Both the position numbers and the translations under genes were made by a program. 64,000 nt of DNA from positions 34,117 through 98,116 of the forward strand of contig CAYWPC010000005.1 of the NCBI GenBank assembly GCA_964460075.1, in the 5' to 3' direction. The DNA comes from JAMBLL01 sp964460075. Lineage in GTDB: Bacteria > Actinomycetota > Acidimicrobiia > Spongiisociales > UBA5794. Shown here one piece after another: positions 25,568 to 35,086 of this stretch. Below the pieces are notes generated by a model. That model saw only the letters and a list, made by a program, of their open reading frames with translations, searched no databases and was not told where the DNA came from. Each line of letters starts with the position of its first letter. Positions within the stretch are counted from its first letter, which is position 1.

Positions 25568-27132
25568 CCCGGCTCGTCTCGGCAGATGCCGTCGTCACAG
25601 GCATCGGTGTCATCGGAAACGCCGTCCTCATCGATCACGGTAGGGTCGTCGCAACGGGCCAGAGGGAAGATCTCGCAACTTCAGGCATTCTGGAAGAGAG
25701 GTTCCCTGGCGCAACGATCATCCCAGGACTGAAAGACGCCCACATCCACGCCGTTGCGTTGGCTGCCCTACTGCGCGGATGCTCTCTCAAGTCAGCTGTC
25801 AACATCGCTGATCTCCAGAGCCGAATCGCTCGGTACGGCAAGACTCTTGCCCCGGGTATGCCCGTTGTCGCTATGAGGTTCGACGATGAGGCCCTCGCAG
25901 AGCGACGGATACCGACCCGTTCGGATCTCGACAGGGCCGTTCCCAATCGGCCGACCGTTATCTACAGATACTGCGGCCACATAGCAGTTGCCAACTCGGC
26001 CGCACTTGTCGCGTCAGGCATCACGGATGCGACAAGGAACCCAACAGGCGGCGCGATCGACAGAGATGGCAACGGGGTTGCTACCGGCGTCCTGCGCGAG
26101 GCCGCCGTTGGGCTTGTAGCGGGAGCACTCTCGAGAGCAGCGACCGTAACTCCTGACGACCTGGCGGACACGCTCGGCCGTCTCGCAGGTCTCGGAGTGA
26201 CATCCATTGGAGCCATGATCGGTTATGGCGAGGCACCATCGGAGAGGCTCGAAGCCGAGGTCGAGCTGTGGCGAGATGTCGCCAAGCGACTCCCGGTCAA
26301 GGTTCACGGTTTCGTGATCGCCGATACACCAGATCGCCTCGAATCGTCGGCGAAGACGCTCACCGGAGCCGGGCAACGGCTCAGGTGGCTCGGTGTGAAG
26401 AGATTCTCCGATGGCAGCCTTGGGGGACACACCGCAGCCATGAGGGAACCGTACGCCGACGCCGAGACCACCGGCGTGCTTCGCCTGACGCCGTCCGACA
26501 CCGAGGTGGCACGTCACAGCCTCAGACTCGGCGGCATGGTCGCTGTGCACGCGATCGGAGACCGTGCCATCGATCAGGTGCTCAACCTCTTCGAAACGCT
26601 TCTCCTCGAAAGGGCTGACGCCGATGACCTGCGCATGGAGCACGCGTCGGTGATGAGCCCGAGTCAGATTGGTCGTCTCGCCGGAATGGGGTGTACAGCT
26701 GTTCTCCAACCTGCATTCCTGGCATCGGAATCAGCGTGGGTCGGGTCGCGTGTCGGACGTGATCGACTCTCGTGGCTGTACCCTTTCCGTTCACTCATGA
26801 CAGCAGGGATACCTACCGCAGGATCGTCGGATTGCCCTGTCGAGCCTCCCCATCCACTCTGGGGGATGGCAGCCGCGATGGACCGGTACGGGATCAGTGA
26901 AACCGAGCGGCTGACCGGCCTCGAAGCACTTGCCCTGTTTACGTCAGGGTCTGCCAGGGCGTTACGTGAGCCACCCCCACTCTCCCCAGGATCCGCAGCC
27001 GACCTGGTTGTACTTGACGTCGACCCCGCAACGGCGAGTCCAACGGACATCCATTCAGCGGAGGTTCTCGACACGTATGTGGATGGATCGCCGGTGGAGG
27101 TAGACCGGGCACGCGCAGCGTGGGCTCCCTAG
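25564..27132 (+). CDS. Amidohydrolase family 3 (YtcJ-like) protein
   Basis: This 522-residue metal-dependent hydrolase has the H-x-H motif in PGLKDAHIHAVALA near residue 60, the VKRFSDGSLGGHTAAM stretch typical of YtcJ-like amidohydrolases, an MEHASVMSP His region and the GSDCPVEPPHP metal Asp. It is probably cytoplasmic and acts on an N-acyl or related amide; substrates of this family are poorly known. The GTG at 25564 overlaps the IMPase stop, which selects this start over the longer open frame. It is convergent with the second liv operon. Confidence 0.87.
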   Translation: MTRLVSADAVVTGIGVIGNAVLIDHGRVVATGQREDLATSGILEERFPGATIIPGLKDAHIHAVALAALLRGCSLKSAVNIADLQSRIARYGKTLAPGMPVVAMRFDDEALAERRIPTRSDLDRAVPNRPTVIYRYCGHIAVANSAALVASGITDATRNPTGGAIDRDGNGVATGVLREAAVGLVAGALSRAATVTPDDLADTLGRLAGLGVTSIGAMIGYGEAPSERLEAEVELWRDVAKRLPVKVHGFVIADTPDRLESSAKTLTGAGQRLRWLGVKRFSDGSLGGHTAAMREPYADAETTGVLRLTPSDTEVARHSLRLGGMVAVHAIGDRAIDQVLNLFETLLLERADADDLRMEHASVMSPSQIGRLAGMGCTAVLQPAFLASESAWVGSRVGRDRLSWLYPFRSLMTAGIPTAGSSDCPVEPPHPLWGMAAAMDRYGISETERLTGLEALALFTSGSARALREPPPLSPGSAADLVVLDVDPATASPTDIHSAEVLDTYVDGSPVEVDRARAAWAP

Positions 27133-27177
27133 CACCTCGAAACCTGCGCATGAGAGGTCACACCGATGAGCGTGGGA

Positions 27178-27909
27178 TCAACCGCCGAGAAAGGCCTGAC
27201 GCACCTCACGATTCTCGAGAAGTTCCTCACCTGTACCCGTAAACGTGCACTTCCCCAGCTCGATCACATAGCCACGATGACTCACAGCGAGACCCTGTTT
27301 GGCGTTCTGCTCGATCATGAGGACGGTGAGGCCGATCTCGTCATTCAGACGCCGGATCGCCCCGAAGATCGACTTCGTGATCACAGGGGCAAGGCCGGCG
27401 GACGGCTCATCCATGAGGACGAGGTCAGGCTCCCACATGAGAGCTCTCCCGATTTCGAGCATCCGTTGCTCTCCTCCGCTCATCGTGCCTGCCGACTGCC
27501 TTGACCGTTCTGCGAGTCTGGGAAATAGTTCGAGAACGTAGTCGATTCTCTCCTGAACACGATCACGATCCGGTTCCAAATACATCCCCAGTTCGAGGTT
27601 CTCATACACCGTCATCTGCGGAAACACGCTGCGAAGCTGCGGCACGATCGTTATGCCTGCCCGCAACGCATCTTGAGGGCGCACGTTCGTTATCTCCCGA
27701 TCGTCGAACAGGATCCGCCCGGACCGCACGGGAAGGAAGCCGTATATGGCCTTGAACACGGTCGACTTTCCTGCCCCGTTCGGACCAATCACGCAGACGA
27801 TCTCTCCCTTGTGGACAGCGAGGTTGACTCCTTGGAGAATGTCCTCACCCTGGACATATCCTGCGTGGATCTCATGCACCTCGAGAAGCGGCTGACTGTT
27901 ACTCCACAT
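27178..27909 (-). CDS. livF: ABC transporter ATP-binding protein LivF (second liv operon)
   Basis: This 243-residue Liv-type ATPase has Walker A GPNGAGKST, signature MSGGEQRMLEIGRAL and Walker B LVLMDEPSAGLAP. The EPSAGL form and the FLGG end fit LivF. The ATG at 27907-27909 is chosen because GGAGAT lies about six bases upstream; an in-frame ATG at 27930 is also possible. It overlaps the livG 3' end by 11 bases and is the last gene of the operon, 45 bases from the convergent amidohydrolase. Confidence 0.92.
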   Translation of the reverse strand: MWSNSQPLLEVHEIHAGYVQGEDILQGVNLAVHKGEIVCVIGPNGAGKSTVFKAIYGFLPVRSGRILFDDREITNVRPQDALRAGITIVPQLRSVFPQMTVYENLELGMYLEPDRDRVQERIDYVLELFPRLAERSRQSAGTMSGGEQRMLEIGRALMWEPDLVLMDEPSAGLAPVITKSIFGAIRRLNDEIGLTVLMIEQNAKQGLAVSHRGYVIELGKCTFTGTGEELLENREVRQAFLGG

Positions 27910-28663
27910 CGAGATCTCCATCGTCGCCAAAGTACGCCTCGAGAACGCGCTCGTCGGCCTTGATCTCCTCTGGGGTGCCGTCTGCGAGCTTCCGGCCGTA
28001 ATTCAGAACGATCACGCGTGAACACAGATCGCTGATGAACCGGATGTCGTGTTCCACGAGCAGCAGCGTGAGCCCGTTCTTGTTCAGCTCCCGGAGACGA
28101 TCCTTGATCGTCTCGATCAGAGATGGGTTGACGCCCGAGGTGGCCTCGTCGAGCAGGATCATGTCGGGGTCCGGCATCATGGTCATGCCGAGCTCCAAGA
28201 GCCGTCGTTGGCCCCCAGAGAGGGTCCCGGCCTTCGTCTTGAAGTGCGCCCCTAGCAGGAGAAAGTCTGCGATCTCGGTCGCTTTCCGATGCAGCGCAGG
28301 ATCTGGCTTGGTGAAGCTCCGGTGTGTAGGGAGCAACCCCCACTGCTGACTCAACACGAGGTTCTCTTCGATCGTGAGGTCTCCGTACACCCTGATCACC
28401 TGGAAGGTCCGCGCCAGACCCATCCGCGCGATCTGGTACGGCTTCTTCGACTCGATATTCGTGCCCTTGAACTCAATCGAGCCGTCATCGATGTCGTGCA
28501 CCCTCGTCAGACAGTTGAACAGGGTCGTTTTCCCACTTCCGTTCGGTCCGATCAAGCCGATGATCTCGCCCTCGCTGACGTGAAAGTCAACGCTGTCGAC
28601 GGCGACGAGGCCTCCGAATCGTTTCGTGACGCCTCTGGCTTCAAGAATGCGCGGTGGGCTCAT
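27899..28663 (-). CDS. livG: ABC transporter ATP-binding protein LivG (second liv operon)
   Basis: This 254-residue ATPase has Walker A GPNGSGKTT, the Liv-specific GLARTFQVIRVYGDLTIEENL stretch, signature LSGGQRRLLELGM and Walker B MILLDEATSGVNP. Walker B has EAT in place of the usual EPT. It is coupled to livM by a four-base overlap. With LivF it should drive import of the ligand of the neighbouring binding protein. Confidence 0.92.
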   Translation of the reverse strand: MSPPRILEARGVTKRFGGLVAVDSVDFHVSEGEIIGLIGPNGSGKTTLFNCLTRVHDIDDGSIEFKGTNIESKKPYQIARMGLARTFQVIRVYGDLTIEENLVLSQQWGLLPTHRSFTKPDPALHRKATEIADFLLLGAHFKTKAGTLSGGQRRLLELGMTMMPDPDMILLDEATSGVNPSLIETIKDRLRELNKNGLTLLLVEHDIRFISDLCSRVIVLNYGRKLADGTPEEIKADERVLEAYFGDDGDLDVE

Positions 28664-29697
28664 GACGACACCGACCGAGACTCGTCATCTGACACCTCTG
28701 CTGCGTCACCATCTGGTGGGGACCCACCAAAGCCTCTCCGCATGAGCCTGCCCAGGGTCGTTCCACCAGAACGATCCGAGAACGTGCCAATGATTCCTTC
28801 CGGTACCCACAGAATGATGGCAATCAGAATCGTTCCTTGAAAGATGAGGTGGTACTGGAGAAAGTTCGCCCAGATGAGATCTCGCAGCCAGAAAAGTACG
28901 ACTGCACCAATCACGGGCCCCGCGACGGTTCCGAGTCCCCCAAGGATCACTGCGATGATCGCGTTCAGTGTCCTGGTGTCGACGAAAACGATGTCAGGAT
29001 CGATGAACGTGTTCTGGTAGGCCCACAGCGCACCCACGAGCCCCGCGATCGCAGCGGAGAGTCCAAAGATCGTGATCTTGTGGAGCGTGGTGTTGATACC
29101 GCGCATGTCGGCACCGACCTCGTCTTCGCGGATGGCGATAAGGGTGAGCCCAAACTGTGTTCGGCGCAGCCACCATGTCAAGAGAACGACGAGAACAGCC
29201 AGCACCAGAGTCACATAGAAGAACAGCGGCCGGTTGAGGTACGGAGGGAGCGTCAAGCCGATGCCGCCTCCGGTGACGGGCTTGACGATGCGCACGGTTT
29301 CGCGAACCGCAACGACCGTTGCGAGCATCGCAATCGAGAAGTAGCCACCCTTGAGGCGCAGCGTCGGAGCTCCGATGAGCAATGCTGCGATCAGCGTGAC
29401 GCCTATGGCACCACCGACGGCGAAGGGAAAGGACCAACCAACCTTCGTCATCAGGACACCAGTGGCGTATGCACCGATTCCGAACCACACGACATGTCCG
29501 AAGTCGACGTATCCAGTGAAACCACCTGTGAGATTCCAACTGCTCGCCAACGTGATCAACATGAACATCTGGGTGAAGCTGAAGAGCAGCGAGTTGGTCA
29601 CGAAGCCGCCGTCGGTAGTGAACCGTTGAATGATCGGCAGAGCCGCGAGCCCGATCACGGCGACTGCGAAGAGGCCGAGTGACACCTTCGTTTTCAT
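28660..29697 (-). CDS. livM: Branched-chain-type ABC transporter permease LivM (second liv operon)
   Basis: This 345-residue permease has the LivM segment WNLTGGFTGYVDFGHVVWFGIGAYATG near residue 55 and the C-terminal GGLGTVAGPVIGAVVLF contact motif. The tail after the last helix is acidic and Ser-rich. The ATG at 29695-29697 has GTGAGG a few bases upstream; a GTG at 29709 overlapping the livH stop is an alternative that adds four residues. It lies between livH and livG with short overlaps. Confidence 0.92.
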   Translation of the reverse strand: MKTKVSLGLFAVAVIGLAALPIIQRFTTDGGFVTNSLLFSFTQMFMLITLASSWNLTGGFTGYVDFGHVVWFGIGAYATGVLMTKVGWSFPFAVGGAIGVTLIAALLIGAPTLRLKGGYFSIAMLATVVAVRETVRIVKPVTGGGIGLTLPPYLNRPLFFYVTLVLAVLVVLLTWWLRRTQFGLTLIAIREDEVGADMRGINTTLHKITIFGLSAAIAGLVGALWAYQNTFIDPDIVFVDTRTLNAIIAVILGGLGTVAGPVIGAVVLFWLRDLIWANFLQYHLIFQGTILIAIILWVPEGIIGTFSDRSGGTTLGRLMRRGFGGSPPDGDAAEVSDDESRSVSS

Positions 29698-29705
29698 GGT
29701 ATCCC

Positions 29706-30587
29706 TCACGATGTCGCCGCCTTGAGCCCGCCGAAGAGTCCTTGTGGTCGCATGACGAGCACGACAATGAGGATGACGAACGACGACACGACGCCGACGT
29801 TCGTACCGACTCCAGGAATGAACGTGGCAAGGAGCACCTCGGTGATGCCGAGGAGCATGCCACCGAGTAGAGCGCCAATAATGCTGCCCAAGCCCGAGAG
29901 TGCAGTGATCGCGAAGGCCCTCAAGGTGAGCGGCGGACCCATGAATGGGAACACAGGCTGGACCGGAGCGACCATGACACCAGCCACCGCTGTGATGCCG
30001 ATCGCTATCGCGAAGGTCATTGCATACACCCTGTTGATCTCGATCCCGACAATGCGGGCGGCCTCACGGTTCTGAGCTGCTGCGCGGATGCTCTTGCCTA
30101 GCCGCGTGTGTTTCAAGAACATATGGAGGCCGTACATGATGATCAACGCAGCCAACAGGATCGTGGATCTCGTCTTTGGAATGGTCACAGGGCCCAGAGC
30201 CCACAATCCGCGAACTGAGGCCTCCACCAACCTGGGAGTCGCGGTGAACAGCAGCTTGAACACGCTCGAGATGATGCTTGCAAGTCCGAACGTGACGAGG
30301 AGAGAGATGAGGTGGGGACGCTCGATCACGCGATTGATGATGACGAGTTGGATCACGTATCCCAGAGCAGCCATGACAGGAAAGACGATCAGCACCGATA
30401 CGAGCGGGTCAAGTCCGAGACTCTCCTGCAGTATCCATGCACCGTATGCACCCATCATCACGAACTCGCCGTGTGCAAGGTTGATGACGCCCATCACGCC
30501 CCAGATGATGGAGAAGCCCAACACCATGATCGTGTAGAAACCTCCGAGCATCACGCCGTTCACAAGGGCTTGGAGAAGCTGATCCAT
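29706..30587 (-). CDS. livH: Branched-chain-type ABC transporter permease LivH (second liv operon)
   Basis: This 293-residue permease is of standard LivH length, unlike the enlarged copy in the first liv operon. It has MGVINLAHGEFVMMGAYGAW near residue 35, the IIMYGLHMFLKHTRLGKSIRAAAQN cytoplasmic loop and the C-terminal GLGSIIGALLGGMLLG motif. It follows the binding-protein gene after a 100-base gap that contains a strong hairpin. Confidence 0.93.
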   Translation of the reverse strand: MDQLLQALVNGVMLGGFYTIMVLGFSIIWGVMGVINLAHGEFVMMGAYGAWILQESLGLDPLVSVLIVFPVMAALGYVIQLVIINRVIERPHLISLLVTFGLASIISSVFKLLFTATPRLVEASVRGLWALGPVTIPKTRSTILLAALIIMYGLHMFLKHTRLGKSIRAAAQNREAARIVGIEINRVYAMTFAIAIGITAVAGVMVAPVQPVFPFMGPPLTLRAFAITALSGLGSIIGALLGGMLLGITEVLLATFIPGVGTNVGVVSSFVILIVVLVMRPQGLFGGLKAATS

Positions 30588-30647
30588 GCCGTTGGTCCTC
30601 TTCCTTTACTCCCTTGACCGATCTCGAGGATCAACCATGGGGAACAT

Positions 30648-30677
30648 GTGGTGGAGGGGTGTTATCCCCTCCACCAC
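30648..30677 (-). terminator. Intercistronic hairpin between binding-protein gene and livH
   Basis: A perfect 12-bp inverted repeat (GTGGTGGAGGGG and its complement) with a six-base loop TGTTAT lies ten bases after the binding-protein stop and about 60 bases before livH. It lacks a U tract on the minus strand. Its position matches that of the hairpin at 12154-12179 in the other liv operon, so it probably stabilises the binding-protein message or attenuates the downstream genes. Confidence 0.75.
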
Positions 30678-30687
30678 GAACTGTCTC

Positions 30688-31953
30688 CTATCGATCTCCC
30701 CACTGCGGTGATGGGTAGATAACGTCGGTCTCGGCGGCTCCTTTCGGTGCAACCACACGGATATCGCCATTCTGAATCTGGACAGCACCCATCGGCTTGG
30801 CAATGTTCTTGCCCGTCTCGTCGAAGTTGATCGGACCGTAGAACGTGGTCACGTCCAGATCTCGCAGCGCCTGTCGCACGGCATCAACGTCGAGTGATGC
30901 GGCCGCTTCGATCGCGAGCATCAACGCCAGTGGTGTCGCTGCTGATTCTGCCGCCTGATAGGTCGGAGGCTCTCCCCACTTCTCTTCATACCTCGCAGCG
31001 AAATCGGAAGCCGTTCCGAACCACTCACCCTCCCAGCTCATCGATGCCTCCCACTGCGTCGGTCCGATGATGGTGTTCGCTCTGGCTCCGACTTCGCTGA
31101 CGAGCTTCGGGTTCGATGGTCCCACGGTGATGACCATGCCAGGAGGGCTGAACCCAATCTCTTCCGCAGAGCTGATGAACAGCAGAGCATCGTTGAAGTG
31201 GCCACCACCGACGAAGATGTCAGGATCGAGGTTCCGGAACTTGGTCATAATCGCCGTGACGTCTGCAACGTCCTTGGGGTATGTCTCCTTCGCGAGTATC
31301 TCGAGTCCGTACTCCTCGGCCCAGCGGACCGCGCCCTCACCGACAGCAGTAGGGAAAGCCGTGTCCTCATAAGCGATGACGACGGTCTTGGCCCCCTGAT
31401 CAGCAAGTAGCTTCAGCGACGACTGCGTGTAGTACGACGCTGGCGTCAGCAGGGCGAACAGGTTCTGGAAGCCTCTCTCGAACAACGACTCTGCCGCACC
31501 GTTGCCTTCGATCATGATCATGTTGTACTGCTCGGCGACGGCGCTCGCACCGGCTGTGAGACCGCTCGAATATGGGCCGAGCAAGAAGTTCACCTTGTCC
31601 TCGGTGATCAGCTTCTCAATGAGGTTGGCGGTGGTATCCGAGTCTCCCTCATCGTCGTAGAACACGATCTCGACCTTGTAGCTGTCCGCTCCTACCTTGA
31701 TGCCCCCATGCTCGTTGTTCACCCAGTCGAGCCATGTCTCATAGCCCTGGCGAGTGTCCTTGCCCTCCCTTGCGAACTTACCTGTCTCGCTAACTGCAGC
31801 ACCTAGAACGATCGTCCCTGCAAATTCAGACTGAACGGCATCTCCCGATGGGGCCGGCTCGGCCTCGTCCGTCGAACTACATGCGGCCAGCACCAGGGCC
31901 AAGACGGCGAAGAGGCTGAGCCATCGGCGTAGCCCGCGCTGTTGTCTCGTCAC
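30688..31953 (-). CDS. Liv-type ABC transporter substrate-binding lipoprotein (second liv operon)
   Basis: This 421-residue binding protein has a basic start (MTRQQRGLRRW), a hydrophobic segment and lipobox LVLAAC near residue 25, then an acidic Ser/Pro linker and a type I periplasmic-binding fold starting GTIVLGAAVSETGKFAREG. The GTG start at 31951-31953 is preceded by AAGGAGGA with ideal spacing. It is the first gene of the operon and lies 111 bases after the response-regulator gene, with candidate regulator boxes between them. The ligand is unknown, but the GKFAREGKDTRQGYETWLDWVN style is common among amino-acid or amide binders. Confidence 0.9.
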   Translation of the reverse strand: MTRQQRGLRRWLSLFAVLALVLAACSSTDEAEPAPSGDAVQSEFAGTIVLGAAVSETGKFAREGKDTRQGYETWLDWVNNEHGGIKVGADSYKVEIVFYDDEGDSDTTANLIEKLITEDKVNFLLGPYSSGLTAGASAVAEQYNMIMIEGNGAAESLFERGFQNLFALLTPASYYTQSSLKLLADQGAKTVVIAYEDTAFPTAVGEGAVRWAEEYGLEILAKETYPKDVADVTAIMTKFRNLDPDIFVGGGHFNDALLFISSAEEIGFSPPGMVITVGPSNPKLVSEVGARANTIIGPTQWEASMSWEGEWFGTASDFAARYEEKWGEPPTYQAAESAATPLALMLAIEAAASLDVDAVRQALRDLDVTTFYGPINFDETGKNIAKPMGAVQIQNGDIRVVAPKGAAETDVIYPSPQWGDR

Positions 31954-32040
31954 TTTTTCCTCCTTCTCGCGTACCCGTGAGGGCTCATATCGAGCGTATC
32001 CCCCAGCACCCTGGTCCCACGTGAAAAGGAGTCGTTATCC

Positions 32041-32057
32041 GTAAACGCAACGTAAAC
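32041..32057 (-). promoter_or_regulatory. Candidate OmpR-family response-regulator box
   Basis: The hexamer GTAAAC occurs twice as a direct repeat (32041-32046 and 32052-32057) separated by five bases, an 11-base period. OmpR/PhoB-type regulators typically bind such direct repeats. The site lies about 90 bases upstream of the second liv operon's first gene and just beyond the stop of the response-regulator gene. Binding by that regulator is inferred. Confidence 0.45.
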
Positions 32058-32064
32058 AAATGCT

Positions 32065-32754
32065 CTACTCCCCGAGGCGGTATCCGAGGCCACGTTCGGT
32101 GTGTATGTAGGTCGGATTCCTCGCATCGTCATGGAGCTTGGTGCGGAGCCGACCGACATAGACACGCAGGTACTCGGCCTCATCGCCGTACTCAGGCCCC
32201 CAGACCGATCGCAGTAACTCGTCGTGCGACAGGACTTTCCCCCGACTGGTGAGGAAACGGTCGAGAAGCCTGTACTCGATGCCGGTCACCGTGAGCGGTT
32301 CGCCACGGAACATGACCCGGCGCGCCTCGGGATCCAATGTCAGCTCGCGATAGGACATCGGATGGGTCGCGGCGCCGGCATCGGTCCACGAAGCTCTACG
32401 AAGCGCAGCGCCGACCCGAGCGAGAAGTTCGTTGACGCCGAATGGTTTGGCGAGACAGTCATCGGCTCCCGCGTCCAGTGCCCGCACCCGATCTCGCTCC
32501 TCGCCGAGGGCGGTGACGATCAGGATCGGCACGATCGAGCGCTGTCGGATACGTTCGCATGTCTCCAAGCCATCCATGGAGGGCATCATCACATCGAGGA
32601 CCACAAGATCGGGCTCGCGCTGCTGAAGAAGCGCAAGCGCTTCGAAACCGGTTGCTGCCCCCACGGCCTCGTACCCTCTTGCCTCGAGGTTTCGTACGAT
32701 GAACGCCCGCATCGGCTGCTCATCTTCAACCACGAGGATGTAGCCCTTTGACAT
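32065..32754 (-). CDS. OmpR/KdpE-type response regulator
   Basis: This 229-residue two-domain regulator has a receiver domain with the acidic pocket VVEDE and phospho-acceptor D54 in LVVLDVMMPSMDG, the T in VTAL and K in AKPF, and a C-terminal winged-helix DNA-binding domain (LTVTGIEYRLLDRFLTSRGKVLSHDELLRSVWG). It starts two bases after the sensor kinase gene ends, so the two form a cognate pair. Its position just upstream of the second liv operon suggests that operon as a target. Confidence 0.95.
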   Translation of the reverse strand: MSKGYILVVEDEQPMRAFIVRNLEARGYEAVGAATGFEALALLQQREPDLVVLDVMMPSMDGLETCERIRQRSIVPILIVTALGEERDRVRALDAGADDCLAKPFGVNELLARVGAALRRASWTDAGAATHPMSYRELTLDPEARRVMFRGEPLTVTGIEYRLLDRFLTSRGKVLSHDELLRSVWGPEYGDEAEYLRVYVGRLRTKLHDDARNPTYIHTERGLGYRLGE

Positions 32755-32756
32755 CG

Positions 32757-35039
32757 TTAGGACGTGCTCGCGTGCAGGGACGAGGCAAGCGGCTCGTGTT
32801 CACACACAGGTAGGCGCACCTCGAATTCCGCTCCTACTGGTAGAGATCTGGCGGTGATCGTCCCGCCGTGGGCCTGCACGATTCCCTTCGAGATCGCCAA
32901 GCCAAGGCCCACACCGCCCGTCTCTCGGGAGAGGCGATCGTCAAGACGGGTGAACCGTCCGAACACGATCTCCTCAGCTCCTGGCGGAAGACCGGGACCG
33001 CGGTCTCTGACACAGAGCACAACCTCCTCGTACTGGGTCGAAACCGTCGCATCGATCGATGATGTTGGGGCGTATTTCGCCGCGTTGTCGATGAGGTTGC
33101 GTATCACCGTGCCGATCCGAATACGGTCGCCGGATATCACCACGTCCTGGCTCTCGACACGGATCTCTACTCGTGCCTGCACCGACTCGGGGAAACGACC
33201 AACAACATCCTCCAGAAGGATGCCGAGGTCTATCTCTGTGGTGTTCAACTCGAGCATGCCACCCTCGATACGCGACAGGTCGAGCAGGTTCGTGACGAGG
33301 TCGTTCAGGCGCTCGCTCTCATGTTCAATGACCTCGATGAACTCACGCTGACTCCCCGCGTCCCACGTCACATCCTGAGCGAGAAGAGCGCTCGTGTACG
33401 CCTTGATGTTGGCGAGCGGCGTCCTGAGCTCATGTGACACCGTTGACAAGAGGGCTTCCTTGGCACGGTGCAGGTCGCGGTCTGATGTGACATCTCGCCA
33501 AAGGTGACAGTGTCCAATGCCCTCACCGTGTGCGTCGGTAACTTCGAACGATGAGAGCCAAACGTCGCGCACCTGGCCATCGCCTGCATCGAGAGCGATC
33601 TCGTGGGACCGGCTGGGAAAATCGAACGGTGGCAGACTACGCAAACCGTTTTGTGGTGTTGCTCGTGCGTCCAAGCGGTCGAGAACACAATCTTCGCTCG
33701 ACCCAACGATCTCTTCGAGTGACATGCCGGCAAAGGTCGCCGCTGCTGCATTCGCGTAATACACGGTGCCATCGAAGCCGGTCAAGACAAGTCCATCATC
33801 GAGGCTCCCCATGACCGCTTCGAGCCTGCGCCGAGTCTCAGCGAGCTTCCTGTCCGTTTGGGCAAAGAGCGCGGCGTTCTCCATGGCCAAAGATACGTAT
33901 CGTCCAAAGGCGGCAGCAAGTTCCAGTTCGCTGAACGACGCCACATACGGTTCAGCTTTCTGGATCACGAGGGCGGCAGGCCGGGCGTGGACGGTATTCA
34001 GGGGGATCGCTAGCACGTATCGGTATCCCTCGCGGTCGGCGCGGTCACGAAACTCGGCGAACGCCAGATCCGTGTGGGTGTCGGTAACTTGAACGGGATC
34101 CCCGGTTCTCAGCGCCCGCGTCGAAGGAGAATTCGGTGACTGTGGGTCGACTCGTAGGTGATCCACAAACGCTGAGCTCATGCCATGACTCGCTTCGATC
34201 CGAAAGACGCCAGCACGTTCGTCGAGGGCGATAACGGCGCAGCGCTCTACGGCGAAGACCTCCTGGACCTGCTCAAGGATGCTTGACAGGACGGACCGCT
34301 CAACGAGAGACGACCCAACCGACCTGCTCGCCTCAAGGAGGGCGTTGAGTCGGCTGAGACGCTGGCGAATCTGGTCTTCGGTACCTATCAATGCCTTGGC
34401 CAACTCGCCGTACTGGTCGTTGCGTTCGACGAGGTCATTCAGCCACGCCCTGTGTGAGGAACGAATCTCGCCTCGCCATCGTAGATCCTGACTCGCTTCG
34501 ATGAGGGGCCGCATACGCAGTTGGAATCCGCGATCCCTTCTCCTCCAGATCAGGTACACCAGTGCGGCACCAAGTGCAGCGATGAAGAGGCCAGCGGAAC
34601 GCAGCGGTCGCGTCATGGCAAAGGCGACGCTGGTTGGTCTGGCGAGAACTGTGGCACCTCCCGGCTCGGAGATACTTCGCGTGAGGAGCCACTCAGTGCC
34701 GCGTCCATCCGACTGGACTCGCCAATCCGCCGGCCAACCGTGGGCCTTCTTCGCCACGTAGGTCAGCCAGGGATCAATTCCGGTGCCGGGACTCGATATG
34801 ATCTCGACCGATCCGTCGACGTACACAGCCATTCCATAGCCAGCAGGAGCCATGGCCGTCTCGGCAGCGCTCTGCGCCAAGATCGCATCACCTCGCGCTA
34901 TCGCTGTCTCCAACACGTTGACCGTCCACCACGAACCGGACGCAAGAATGATGCCGAGCGCCGCTGCGAGGAAGGCGCCGGAGAGACGAACTCGCCTTTC
35001 GGCGAGCGACCAGGATCCGTCCGACCTGTGCACGCCCAC
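32757..35039 (-). CDS. Membrane sensor histidine kinase with GAF and PAS domains
   Basis: This 760-residue kinase has a membrane helix at about 18-38, an extracytoplasmic domain to about 130, and a second helix near 140-160. A GAF domain (about 230-390) and a PAS domain (about 400-530) follow. The dimerisation/phosphoacceptor motif is LSTVSHELRTPLANIKAYT and the ATPase domain has NLIDNAAKYAPT, DRGPGLPPG and GVGLGLAISKGIVQAHGG. It phosphorylates the regulator encoded next. The signal is unknown; GAF plus an outer domain would allow both internal and external cues. Confidence 0.94.
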   Translation of the reverse strand: MGVHRSDGSWSLAERRVRLSGAFLAAALGIILASGSWWTVNVLETAIARGDAILAQSAAETAMAPAGYGMAVYVDGSVEIISSPGTGIDPWLTYVAKKAHGWPADWRVQSDGRGTEWLLTRSISEPGGATVLARPTSVAFAMTRPLRSAGLFIAALGAALVYLIWRRRDRGFQLRMRPLIEASQDLRWRGEIRSSHRAWLNDLVERNDQYGELAKALIGTEDQIRQRLSRLNALLEASRSVGSSLVERSVLSSILEQVQEVFAVERCAVIALDERAGVFRIEASHGMSSAFVDHLRVDPQSPNSPSTRALRTGDPVQVTDTHTDLAFAEFRDRADREGYRYVLAIPLNTVHARPAALVIQKAEPYVASFSELELAAAFGRYVSLAMENAALFAQTDRKLAETRRRLEAVMGSLDDGLVLTGFDGTVYYANAAAATFAGMSLEEIVGSSEDCVLDRLDARATPQNGLRSLPPFDFPSRSHEIALDAGDGQVRDVWLSSFEVTDAHGEGIGHCHLWRDVTSDRDLHRAKEALLSTVSHELRTPLANIKAYTSALLAQDVTWDAGSQREFIEVIEHESERLNDLVTNLLDLSRIEGGMLELNTTEIDLGILLEDVVGRFPESVQARVEIRVESQDVVISGDRIRIGTVIRNLIDNAAKYAPTSSIDATVSTQYEEVVLCVRDRGPGLPPGAEEIVFGRFTRLDDRLSRETGGVGLGLAISKGIVQAHGGTITARSLPVGAEFEVRLPVCEHEPLASSLHASTS

Positions 35040-35086
35040 ACCCTATCGAACCTCGGTTGGGTCTGCACTGAGACCGGCATGAAGTG

